From contig JAPYMA010001677.1 of NCBI GenBank assembly GCA_035041965.1, positions 310,001 to 374,000 of the forward strand: 64,000 nucleotides of DNA, written 5' to 3'. Source of the DNA: Anisakis pegreffii (Eukaryota > Nematoda > Chromadorea > Rhabditida > Anisakidae). A model generated the notes under the pieces. The model had not been told where the DNA came from. It did no database searches and worked only from the letters and a program-made list of their open reading frames with translations. A program made the position numbers and the translations under genes. Shown piece by piece: positions 23,350 to 34,634 of this stretch. Each line of letters begins with the position of its first letter. The first letter of the stretch is position 1.

Positions 23350-26300
23350 TCGATAATAATAGTGATAATGGTAATGATAGTGATCAGTGAGAATGACAAT
23401 TGCACAAATATTGCTGCAAAATATCATACAGAGCACATTCTCTATTCACACTTGCAGCACAATTGCGTTTCACATGACTTGTTCGACGTTTTCGTGTGGG
23501 CGATGATGTTTCCTTTTTGTTTGTGTCTCTTATTTCAGATTCATTCAGGATTCTTGATGGAAATAAGAATCCGGTTTTTTGAGTATGAAGTAGTACATAC
23601 TGAACGTAATTGGTGCCGTGGATAAAGTGGACCGTATATATTCATACTGTAATGCTGTCATGTAGATACGCCTACGCGTTTTTAATCAAAAGGAAACTGT
23701 AAACTGAATCGATTTTGCGATTGGAATGTTTGTAAACTGAATCGATTCTGATCGATAGATGGTGAGGAAAACCTGCCGCATTGACGCGGAGGCACGTCAA
23801 AGACTACAAACGCCAGATTGATAACAGCTTCTTATAATCTGTGATGCAGGACTGTGACGTCTTAAGATCAAAAACCAACTCTGTGAATGGAATGCTATTT
23901 GAAGTATTCATTCGATGAGTCATTCGAAACGATACAATAGACTCACGTAGGGTTTATCATTGAGTCATTAGAAGCAATGAATAAGCGAATCATAAAGTAT
24001 GCAAACAAGAAATTATACTAAGAAGACGTATAGTAATATATACATCATTAACATATACGGAACATATACGCTATTAACATAAACGTCAATAAATTTCATC
24101 AATGACTGGAAGTATGGCCAATTACTAATTTGAATTATCACAAATTGTTACCAGGTCAAGCTGCCGAAGCAATAATCCAAAATACGGAAATATCGAATCA
24201 AAAATATCGATCGGTCGTTGGGTTGATCACCAAAATTCGATCATAATTTTATTGCGCTATCTCATTTTCTTGGTGATTGAAGATTCTTCAACTCAAGCGT
24301 TAGAAGGGTGAGAAATTTATTCATCTGTTTTCATCTCTGTGAATTTCAATTGTCAAATAAAATTTCGCTTACCAATGTGACATAGGAAATCAGCGAGAAA
24401 TATTATCACATCAAGGAAGAAATTGATATTAAGACTTGACAATGCTATTTTCAAACGCAGTAACAGAGTATAGTATTTCCTTGAACCTATCCGTCGGTTG
24501 ATGTTCAAATTTCAGAACATTGGAGGACAGCAGATAAACGAATCATTCACCTGAGCTCAGATGGCCGCTGAAGTGTTGTTTCCTTCCTTCCCTCTTTCAA
24601 GTGCAGCAATACTCAATGACCGCTTTTGAAACGCAGAAAAAAAGATTACGGTGACTTTGAGAAATCTATTCAGTTTCACAAAAATAGGCTATACTACTTG
24701 CCGTTTTCGTTCATTAGTGTGCAACACTGCCGATATTGAGAGAGACTGCTCTCTAAACGATAGACCGCAGTTATTCAAGGAAATACATTACAAAAATATC
24801 ACTTAATGTAGCATATAATCGTATAAACTATTTCGAGTCAACTTTCTTTCTGATGTGGATTGGTTCACTGGATTTGTGCCCTGATTGAGCGCTGGCTGAG
24901 GTGGTTGTTGAGTTCAGAAATGATCAACACGCTGCGATAAAGAGTATACGGATGGCATTGGACGAACGTTGCTTGATGTACTATGTGGTGAAAGGGCTAC
25001 GTATGGTAAAAATGAACGTTGCCCATAAGGATAATCGCTTTCACTTGTGGATTGAGGCTCTGAGATGATTCGCTGATCCGGTTGTTGATAGGGTGTTGAG
25101 GGGTTTTGGTCGAAGGGATAAGACTGCGGTTGATTTTGTGGAGGTGGTTGTTGCGGTGTTGCGATCGAACTTGGCGGAACGATTGGTTGACAATCATATA
25201 TTATGAACGGCTTCTCTGGCTCGATGTCAGCATCCTTCTTCTTTTTACGCTTTTTATCCTTCAAATCTTGCTCTCTTTCGGCCAATTCGGCTTGTGCCAG
25301 ATAGGGTTCGAGTGAACTCTGCAATGCACCAAAATAGGGCTGATTTTCAATTGGTTCAGGTGGAGGGTTGGGTATAGGAGAGGGTACTTGTTGCTGTGAT
25401 TGAACTGGGAACTGCGTTATTGGCAGCAATTGCTGTTGTAACTGTGACTGAGTTGGCATTCCCATTGATTGTTGTTGATAGGTTGGTTGATATGGCGAAG
25501 CAGCAGGGCCGAATGTGGCGGATTTTGGTGACTCAGCGGACATTTGTTGTGGATCAACGCCGTTCAGTGTTAGCTGTGGCTGGACGTTTTCTTCTTCTTC
25601 CTTCTTTCTGATCACACAACAGTAAATTGACACCGAAATAACCGCAACAATTATGATGAACAACACTACTGCACCCAATATGATGCCGATATCAGGCCCT
25701 AATCCTAATCCAGTCCCAAGAAATCCATCATCTGTAGCACTAGTCGTTTGCGATCCTAACACAACCGCTATCAGCACTAAAGTCACGAAATTTTTGAGAA
25801 CAGATCAGAATTGCTTGATGATTTCACCGTTCTCCTACAAGTTCAGCCTAAAAGGCATTCAAACACTCATCCGACCAATTTGGTTCTATTTTCTGGTGTC
25901 ATCGGTGAAAATTTTAATTCGGAAATTTTAATTCAAAAAAATCCACAATTTTGACTTTGAAAGGAGATCTGTTTTTTTAGGGAATTCAGCTGTCCAATTC
26001 ACAAAAATTCTCATGCTTCAATAGCTCACAGAGATTGGAAAAATCAAACGTAATCTTTTCTGGAAACGAAAAAAATTACTTTTTCTCAGTTATGAGTTTT
26101 CCCTTCAAACGGATATTTGAATGATAACTCCATTTTGATGATATTACTGTGAAGTTTCTTCACCTTTACTGAAATTCAATCTCTAATCTCTGAAGTAATA
26201 AAAAAGATTGAAAGTTAAAACGACAATTTGAAATAATTTTTGAATTTTGCGTACCGAATGCAAATATTTTTTGCAGAGAGATCGTCATTTTGCACGATTT

Positions 26301-26725
26301 AGCAGCCGAGTTGAGTTGGTTTCGATTCGTCATCAGTTTCTTGCTCCCAAGATCTCACCTATAAGGTTATCATTACGACTCACGCAAATTACGACATCTT
26401 CGCAAGTAATGACTACATAACAATACGACTCACCAAATCCTCTACCTATACATCGATACGTTATCAGTACCATTTTTGCGAACTAAAAATGTTTATGCGT
26501 ACGTTAAGAGCAGTTAATGATAACATTACCTAGTAACTGCAGCATATAGCAAGCAATCTGAATAATAACAGCACTAGTCATGGCTTTCAGTAATAAGCAC
26601 ATATAAATAACGTTGATGGTACTTTGATTGATAAGGAATCTTATCATCATGCTAATAAACTAATAATACATGGACTCATTGCATATTACTGCTACAGTGT
26701 CATCTTTTTATCAACATAGTTAAGG
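23350..26725. repeat. Left arm of a large inverted duplication
   Basis: The arm matches the reverse complement of 34635-37445. The outer end is nearly identical: the stretches around CACTTGCAGCACAATTGCG and GAATGACAATTGCACAAATA differ by one 16-bp insertion and a few bases. The inner end is more diverged but still alignable (TGCTTATTACTGAAAGC, TAATGTTATCATTAA). The arm carries one member of a Pro/Gln-rich membrane protein pair. The left arm is about 560 bp longer than the right, partly from a deletion inside the right-hand gene. Confidence 0.9.
24914..25786 (-). CDS. Pro/Gln-rich single-pass membrane protein, left paralogue, start and stop questionable
   Basis: A 290-codon frame with, in order: a signal peptide (TLVLIAVVLG), a short outer Gly-rich segment, one transmembrane helix at about residues 32-56 ending in YCC, a basic/acidic stop-transfer patch (RKKEEEE), and a long Pro/Gln-rich cytoplasmic tail with a Lys-rich segment (KDKKRKKKKDAD). 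No known domain is recognised. The frame starts with GTG (25784-25786) where the paralogue at 35630 has ATG. An in-frame TGA lies just upstream, so the original start codon is lost or lies on an unseen exon. After the TGA stop the same frame continues 36 codons with the same Pro/Gln-rich composition to a TAA at 24803-24805. It may be a decaying gene or one with altered ends. Confidence 0.5.
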   Translation of the reverse strand: MTLVLIAVVLGSQTTSATDDGFLGTGLGLGPDIGIILGAVVLFIIIVAVISVSIYCCVIRKKEEEENVQPQLTLNGVDPQQMSAESPKSATFGPAASPYQPTYQQQSMGMPTQSQLQQQLLPITQFPVQSQQQVPSPIPNPPPEPIENQPYFGALQSSLEPYLAQAELAEREQDLKDKKRKKKKDADIEPEKPFIIYDCQPIVPPSSIATPQQPPPQNQPQSYPFDQNPSTPYQQPDQRIISEPQSTSESDYPYGQRSFLPYVALSPHSTSSNVRPMPSVYSLSQRVDHF

Positions 26726-26810
26726 CGCCTGTTTTTCGAGTTTACGCACGTCTTTATCATCAATCACTTGACAAATTCAGAAAAAAGTTTTGATTTGAAG
26801 GAGAGGTTAT

Positions 26811-26867
26811 TACCTTATGCATTGTCATGACCATAAAATATTTATGTTTATGACAGTGCATAAGGTA
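26811..26867. other. Near-perfect foldback (27-nt arms, 3-nt loop)
   Basis: Arms 26811-26837 and 26841-26867 pair with two G-U pairs and one mismatch around the loop ATA. The arms begin TACCTTATGCA and end TGCATAAGGTA. It sits just inside the inner end of the left inverted arm. It could be a structured RNA or a tiny palindromic element; the 3-nt loop is short for a typical microRNA precursor. Confidence 0.6.
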
Positions 26868-28289
26868 CTAACATCAAAGAATATTATCAAACACATTGAA
26901 CTTGGCACGCCTTTCGTACGGATCTGATCAAAGCGACTATTGAACTCTTACGAACATAATTCATTCAGACAACCAAAGGAATATCTCATCTCAAATCTCA
27001 TGTTCAACTTCTTATGATGTGCATTCATCGTTGGAATTTAGCGAGTGATCAAATTTCCAAAACACCAAAATTAACCGGCTGGTATGTTAACCGATAGAGG
27101 GGTACTTGATCATAAGATACGGCCATAAAAATCGGTATTTCTAAACAAAAATGTGCACAAACAGCTATGAGAATCGTGACAAATCATGCAATGAAAATTA
27201 TTCACATTTTGTTGACGTACCTCCACGGATGAATCGTTAACACACATTCCTTTTGTGAATATGGTCAACATTCTGAATAAACAATTGAACTCTTTTGGTG
27301 CTTGCGGTAAATATACTCCGAAAAAGTCAAGAACAATTTTGCTCCCGTCAACTTATCCATCATAGAAGTTGTGACCTCTAATTCTCTTATTTTCAGTGAT
27401 TGCAAGAATGCCGTACTAAATGCAAACACCTTATGATGCTCCAAGCAAAAATGATGTGTTCTCCACACTCGGTGCTATGACGAGGAATGTTTTCTCAAAA
27501 TGTACATCTATGTCAACATTCCAAACCGAACATGCAATGCGATCGCAACGCGTCAAATCGAAACAATCTTAGTCATACATCGGTGTAAATGAGTGCTGAG
27601 TGATCGCTCCATTCCGTAAAATATTCACGAGCACCTTAAGAAATCAGTCAGTCTGCAGTAAGCGAATCAACAATGAACACGAATTTTGGAAATGTGACGA
27701 AGACGACAATATCATTTGAATAGGAAGTAGAAGACTTTTGACACGATTGTAGTGCTGATGGGTGTGAGAGGTGTGATTGATTCAGCTGGAATGATTATTG
27801 TTTGCATTTGTGCCTTCGCAGTACTTAGTTTGTTGTCACTATCTTAAACTGATACCGAGTTGAAAACTCCATTGATACCACAGCTGCACTTGCAACGATG
27901 TGTTATCATAGTTTATTGACTAAAGTGTGCTGTTCTAACACATAGTTAATACATGAGGGATTTGAAGCTGTCAAGAATACGCCTTGCAAGGAATCTGAAG
28001 TCGTTGAGAATGAATACCTTAATCATACAAAGTAGCAGAGCAATTCATTGTTTGAAAGTGATTTTTTTATTGCGCATATAGAAAAATACGGTCATACACA
28101 GGTAATGATAAGCAAATTGAAAGATTCCGGGTCTACATTGTGAAGATTTGATTGCGCCTATCAGCAACGTTTGAGATCGAATTCCCATACGATTCACGAG
28201 TGCAGTCCTAACGAAATGTGTTTGTGTTTATATTTATAAGATGAATGTGTTTATAGGTAATCACATTTGGATATTCGTTGTTACGTATG

Positions 28290-28885
28290 TGAATAGACAT
28301 ACGCACTTCCCAGGAACTCAACAAACGAACGCGATGTTCACGTGCTATGTGCACAGCTGATAACTGATTACAAGTAATTTGAAGTTTTTATTCTACCAAA
28401 TTGTTTGTATTCGAATTTGTGTGCACTCATACTTCGTTTATAATCAACAGTTCGAAAATAAGAAAATTTATTCACTAAGTTTTCTCGCTGGGAAGGGATT
28501 AGATTCTAGAAGGTCGAGCCAAATTCTGGATCAGTTTCTCCTTGGAATACTTTTCGTTTCAAAGTGGAATGAATGAATTCTTTATCGAATATAATAACAG
28601 GATCAATCCTTACTGTTGCTGCATTTAAATAATTTCTAGTTTCAACCTGTCATATTTCTGATGACATCGTAAATTTTACTCTTTTCATAAGATGTAGTAA
28701 AATCTCATGATAACGATGGGAAAATCGTGACATGCTTACCCGAGCGCTACTTTGGATCGTTCGATTGAGTTAATATCATCCACTCCGTATACAATTGGCA
28801 TGATTTAAATCAATTCATTGTTCAGCACGAGTGTTTTAGGATATCGATGTGATTTGTTAGATATTCAGAACGTCATTGTTTTCTG
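28290..28885 (+). repeat. Direct repeat A, copy 2
   Basis: The partner of 22690-23275, in the same orientation 5.6 kb away, inside the spacer between the inverted arms. It is diverged, with several small insertions and deletions. Confidence 0.7.
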
Positions 28886-29487
28886 CCTCGAAGTTCAGTT
28901 GAAAATGGTCGATGCCTCAATAAATGTATTACTCTTTAGAAGCAGCTCATAAACTCCAAGAAATAACTGCGTTCCCATCAGCCATCAGTTAATTATGTCA
29001 TCATTCTATGCCGTGCAAAGTAAGGTGACGAAAAATCGGTCCTCATTTGGCTGTCAGGAATTGAACTTCAAACGCAACGCACTGAAGTGGCGCAAACTAC
29101 CATTGCACTATGGGCACAATCTCAATCCACGGTTCAATGATTTTACAATAATCAGTGTGTGCTCGAGAACGAGTTGCATCTTGAAAAATTCACTCATTTC
29201 ACGGAGGTACTTGCACGGTCATTGAGAACAATTCCACCTGAACAATATATCTGTTATTTCATCTAAAATTGTTACAATCAGCAGTGAAGTATCTCAAAGT
29301 CGATTTTTGCAATGAGATAAAAGCGCAGTAATGAATTAGTGTCGCCAAGGAGACGTTCTAATGCGTCATGGCCATAATGACCAAATTATGGCGCTTTCAT
29401 TGTTGTTTTTAGCAGTTGAATTTGCAATTCTGCTCGGAGAATTTAAGATTCTCCATTGCCAGAGCAATTTACTCACAGCAAGTTTTA

Positions 29488-30842
29488 TCAACAAGGGCAA
29501 CATCGCCTCTTGCACGACACATACGAGCAACAGCAACAATACGTTAAGATAAACAGTGCAACCGCTGAACAAAACATACAAACAACTATGAACGACATTC
29601 CGTAAGCCACATTATCGCAATAGTCACTGTATTCTGGCATCGTATGCTGCACATCACCCACTATTGAAAACACCCAATAAGTACCTGAAAATATACACAG
29701 CTAATGAACGATCTTGAGGAGATGCTGGGACTTATTCATAGGGAATCATATTATCAAGTGAACACCAAATACTTTAAAATAGTGTTCGTCAGGGAGCAGT
29801 TTTTCGCACGGGAGTGGTCTCCGCGGGGAGTAACTTGGACGGGGGGGGGTCCCCGCAAAAAAGCCGAGGAGCAACTTACGCGGGGAGGGACCCCGCCGGG
29901 GAATGACCGCTCCCCGTGCTCCCCGACGGGAAGGACGGGGAGCATTTCAGCTCAATTTTTTAAGCAAAATTTCAATTTTTTAAAGATTTTTCTACTTTTT
30001 TCAAGTAGTTTTCTTTCAAGTGCACCTTATACTCACATCTCAAAACAAACAACAAGACAATATTCAAAGTATTGCAGCGGTCTTTCACCATTTTCAGTTG
30101 ATTGTTCGAAATATTCGCGAAGGTTCGGGCTCCCCGTCGGGAAGCGAAACTGTACGGGGGCGGTTCCCGAGAAAAGGTCGAAGAGCGAATCGTCCTGGGG
30201 GATGCCCGGGGGGAGAAAATTGGACGGGGGAGGGGGTCCCCGCGAAAAAGTCCGGGAGCAAATTGCGCGAGGGAGAGCTCTCCTCGCCGCAATCCCCAAC
30301 GGGCAGCCCGTTCCCCGTCGAACACTACTTCAGAAATTTCTCTGTGTTACAGTTGGAATCTTGGAATTGGGTGCGAACCACATTTCAGCCAGAAAAATAC
30401 GTAAACGAATAGATTTCAAATCAACGCTATCGTCAGTGACAGTGAAATATGTTTGGAAAAAATAAACCAAATCGTTCGTGATAAGACCATTTGATGAAAA
30501 GCAAAACTCACCAACACAGAGTGTGATAGCAAAAATACCGCTGAACAACCAATCAACTGGATTTATATAGTCCTCTTCACCAGGTTCATCCGATTAAAAT
30601 GCCCTTGCTAATCTTATGCCAACATCAACCAGATACCTCAGAATGAATATGGCACCAGTTGTGATCAACCATATTGGTATATAGGGCTGTGCTTGACATT
30701 CATTCGCCTTCAATGCACCCACAACAATCATCGATATCGGTAAGGCGTTGAAGAGTGTCGATATGATCAGTCCGCTCGCTGCAAATTGCTTGTTGTGCGA
30801 CGGTGACGCAGTCGAATATTTTCACTGATAATTCTCGCTCAT
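29488..30842 (-). pseudogene. TMEM272-like four-helix membrane protein, disrupted
   Basis: Coding order is 30842 down to 30512 (ATG, TM1-TM2, start of TM3), then 29684 down to 29488 (rest of TM3, TM4, Cys-rich end). The first exon reads GLIISTLFNALPISMIVVGA, then CQAQPYIPIWLI, then INPVDWLFSGIFAI. It splices in phase 1 (G|GTGAGTTTT to TTTTCAG|GT) to GTYWVFS, then SDYCD and a terminal CCCC...CKRRCCPC. This order (ALPI.MIV, C..QPYIPI, NPVDW, YW, CCC) is that of the nematode/vertebrate TMEM272 family, whose function is poorly known. Two in-frame stops interrupt it: a TGA soon after the ATG (about 30822) and a TAA at 30594-30596 between LARAF and SDEPGEEDY. The single intron holds a hAT-like element. 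A real gene starting downstream of the TGA would still meet the TAA. Confidence 0.72.
29781..30327 (+). mobile_element. Composite GC-rich hAT-like MITE, copy 2
   Basis: The left end is TAGTGTTCGTCAGGGAGC; the right end reads on the other strand TAGTGTTCGACGGGGAAC, so the termini match at 15 of 18 positions. Flanking 8-mers ctttaaaa and cttcagaa agree at six of eight. Two GC-rich blocks (29785-29945, 30118-30325), both similar to copy 1 and in the same orientation, flank a 170-bp AT-rich core. The core may be another insertion or unique sequence trapped between two copies. It lies in the intron of the TMEM272-like pseudogene. GC-rich open frames here are artefacts. Confidence 0.72.
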
Positions 30843-31429
30843 TTCGCCTTTCGGATTCGGAATGAAACCCCGTTACGTCTTATGGAATACCTTTGCATAC
30901 ACAAACAAAACTGAATAATGTTGTTTTACATCATTGCTTTCGCCGGCCTCGATCCTCTGTTCTAGCTTCGAAGCAATCCGGATCCGGGAAAAAATAGGCT
31001 GTAGATCTCAGATCCGGCTATCGAACGTTACTGCGAAGTTTTGTTTAGTGGAAGCGAAAAAAATTTATGATGGCTTTTGAGCTTGGGCATCACTGAACGT
31101 CAGCTTCAAACGCATCTCACTGAATGCTTGGCTGCTCTAGATTGGTTGACTAATATCAACCGGAGCATGTTGTTTTCGTCAAACAACTTCTGCATCACCT
31201 TATGTACAACAAAAATTGCCATCAACATTATCCAAAAAAATGTTGACAACGAGATCAATGTCCAATGAAATCCAACAGCATTTCATAATCATCAAATGCT
31301 ATGCGCATACAAAACACGGAGCTATCACTGTTCAAACGAATGGCTCAGTGACGTATAAAATTCTAACGAAGAGATCGTTACGAAAAAGATATTCGATTAT
31401 CCTTTGGTAGGTTCGTCGCTCATCCAATT

Positions 31430-31660
31430 GTAATCATGGCATCCGACCGACATTTGGCCGCTAAAATGCGTGGAATTCTGGTCGAAATTCCGACATTCGG
31501 ATTCCGACTGAAGAATTTTGAATTTTGATCGGCATACTGAATTTCGGAAACTCAAAATGTGAATTCGGTTGGATTTCGACAGAATATTTCGAAATCCAGT
31601 CACAATGCTGAATCTTAGAATGTTAGAAAGTTGACTTCATCGTTTTCCGACCGAACTGAA
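31430..31660. repeat. Degenerate repeat M, copy 1
   Basis: Irregular units built on GAATTCGG, TTCCGAC and GGAATTC motifs, the same family as 37690-37950. Shared: ATTCCGACATTCGGATTCCGAC. Open frames through it are by-products of the repeat. Confidence 0.65.
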
Positions 31661-32399
31661 ATTTCGTTCGGATACCATCACTATTCACCATGGATATACA
31701 AGCCGATCATGATTATGCGTTTTTCATCTTTCTTTAAAATCGTTTTTAATTTCTTTTGACAATTTTCTTCGCTGACGTTCCACAAGTGAACGAAGCCATC
31801 TGAAGAAGATTTTTTGGATCATAAAAGAACAAACCTGATCCGGTTGCAGAGGAACATAATTTTGCGCAAAATATCGTCAGTGTCTCGGGTCCATCAATAT
31901 CCCTGAATTCGCCTCGCAGCGCTGAATACATAGTTTTTGTTGGCAACAATCTGAAAAATGCTATCGTTCTGGCACAAACTGCCAGCTGTCTGATATAATA
32001 TACATTTGAACACCGCTTCCGCATTAACAGGTTAACATTTCTTTTTGAATATAACTTCAGGACGGATTGTTCAATAGGCATCAATGCAGTCACATTAAAT
32101 TTTCTTCATAAATCTTTCCCGAATTAGTTCCGTTCAATGTGAGCGAAATAGACTCGAGAAATATATAGACGACTTTTTGTAGACCTGTGATAAAGTCGCC
32201 CTTGTATTTTAACTGAATTCTTTTTCTGCCTATTTGGAATTGTAGGCAGAAATTCTGCAACTTACGAACATTCGATCTATGAATATCAACAGATAAAAAA
32301 TATTGCGCGAGCAAGTCAAATACTACTGATGTAATACGGACATTAAAATATTTATCATTACACTGTATCGCATCAACGTGAGGAATGTCATTGAGCAAT

Positions 32400-34370
32400 A
32401 ATGCTTACAAAAATATTGCTTGGCATTATATTGATGAATTGAAATCAGACACATTGTTACACTGTGTTGAAATTGTAAACAAATTATGAATACCAGACAT
32501 TCCATCGTAAGTCATCTTGGGAAGTCATTTGACTGTAAGTGAAGGAAGGATGTTTGGGAAGGCTTTCTAGACATTGTTTAATGCCCACTACTGTTAACAT
32601 CCTTTGTAGGCATCGAGTAATAGCAAAAGGTCTCAAAGTATTGCAGTGGAGAAGTATTGAAATTGAGAAACAATTTGACCCTTAAAACGTACTGATCTCA
32701 CTGAAAATTCAATCGATTAGAGCAGTTCAAAGCATTCACTCTCTTCAGGAGAAAATAAATTATGATACAAGTTCGCTGAAACTGATGAGATGTTTACATT
32801 CGTATGAAGAAAAGGATGTTTTTAGTTGCCATTGAAGGTTATCTGAATAAGTGGCTGAGTCATCGGATGTTGTTCCATTTTGACGCCATTGCCCACGACC
32901 ATTTTTGTGTCTTCTTGATCAACTGATCATCAATTTCATTCACTAAAGATTAAGTTATTTCTCATGTTGAGAACAGTTCCATTTTAAAGTCTGCATCTTG
33001 AAGTCTTTGAAACTCTGTTTCATTCAGGAAAATCGAAGAGATTTTCCTCAGTCCGTGCTTAATTTCAGCTTTGAATTCGGAAATATCTCAATCGGATTTC
33101 GGCAGTTCAAAAGATAAAAACATTTTGAAAATAAGTACAGTTTCTTTGCAAAACCTCATCTATCGCGTTAATACCATTTAAAAATTGGAATCACTGACTA
33201 AATTTTTATTGGTTCCATCCTCTTGCTTCCAACTTTTTAATTAATTCAACTAATTCACTAGCAAATAACGGTAACTAGCGTATAATTTATCTGACGATGA
33301 ATAGTTAAGAGACAAAACATTCCGTAATTATTCACAAAATGCATTGTCTAAATTAGTGTCTATGAGAGATACAGAATTATTGTTGGGGTGAGACTCATAT
33401 GAATGGTGTGAGTGTCGAAGTTGCTCGTTTCCACTCAATAGTCGATGACATACCTGTAATTCCAATCGAAAATACGAAAATGAAAACAATCGATTGGGGA
33501 AAAACAAATTAATCATATGAGTTTCAATGAGGAATGCCACAAAGTCCAGTAGTGATTCATGGAAAAAAATGGTCACAGCATAAGCAGTAGAAAAATTAAT
33601 CACTAAAATAAGCAGCCATCCGAGAATGAATAACGATGCGACCTTATCAGTGAGAACATTACTCATGAAGCGTTTTGCAATAATCTTTTATGTTATCAGC
33701 GATGGAGGCATTGATAATGGGTGGCTGCCGATCACTTAAAACTTCTCTATGTTTCATCGGAAGAAACATTTTTTAAATTATAAAAACAAGTGAAATCAAC
33801 CACTTTCTCTTCAAAACAATCAGCACCTCCAATAATCAGCAACATTTTTGCAATAATCCTTTATTGATTCAGTTCTAATCGATCAAACACTTGCTGTTTG
33901 CTTTGATTCTTCGATTGCAATTTGCAAAAACCATTTGATGAGAGCAGAATAAAGCTGTGATTCACTTTCTGCACTGTTTTAAATCCAGAATCGGAACTGA
34001 AAACATCATGACGTTTGTAAAATCTAACGTTTCAGTTTGCGTTCGGTGATTAAGATGCTCAAAAACTGCTCACTCCGTTGCATGAACTACGATCAGGAGA
34101 AGTTTGTGGATAGCATGCTGAAATAGCACGCAAAATTTCTCTAAATTATTGCTGAGCTGTGGACAACAGCGCATTATTCACTGTACCGCTACTACTATCG
34201 CAATGCCTAGAAAGCCTTCCCAAACTTCTTTCCTTCACTTACGGTCAAATGGCTTCCCAAGATGACTCACGATGGAATGTGTGGTGCTCATAATTTGTTT
34301 CCAATATCAACACAATGTAAACAATGTTTATGATTTTAATTCATCAATATAATGCCAAACTGCAAAAAAT
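32400..34370. repeat. Smaller inverted repeat C (32400-32590 and 34185-34370)
   Basis: The two arms of about 190 bp are reverse complements at high identity and lie 1.6 kb apart. Shared on opposite strands: TAATGCCAA, GAAGTCATTTGAC and GGGAAGGCTTTCTAG. They are nested in the spacer of the large inverted duplication. No coding content is conserved. Confidence 0.75.
33454..33666 (-). CDS. Possible first exon of an unidentified two-helix membrane protein
   Basis: It opens with ATG and runs 71 codons to a strong CAG|GTATGTC donor in phase 0. The peptide has two hydrophobic stretches (SLFILGWLLILVINF and LLDFVAFLIE..MINLFF). I could not find the following exon with confidence. It lies between the two arms of inverted repeat C. 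It may be real or a chance frame in AT-rich DNA. Confidence 0.3.
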
Positions 34371-34634
34371 TCAAAGTGAAATTTTAAAAATAGAATGAAA
34401 TATAACTTCAAAATAAATTCACGAAGTCCTTCAAAATTAGTATAAAGAATTTGGAAAAAGATCGAAGAAATTTTTATAAAGAATCCAGAAAATGATTCAA
34501 AAATCTTCAATAACTCGAAAACAATCATGTCACCACTCTGGCACATACTCTTTTGAAATACTATTTTTTTGAAGCTTGGATCCCATTCCATATTGCAACA
34601 ATTAGTATATACGAGGAAGGTAGGCGCTTTATTT

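Noticed and set aside
23362..23625. A frame conserved in both inverted arms (also 37196-37408, minus)
   Set aside because: Conservation is explained by near-identity of the DNA at the arm ends. There is no splice context, no domain, and codon position shows no bias that I can see.
29704..30465. A 253-codon plus-strand frame and several overlapping GC-rich frames
   Set aside because: They run through the GC-rich mobile element, where stop codons are rare by composition. They show Pro/Gly/Arg-rich low complexity and no family match.
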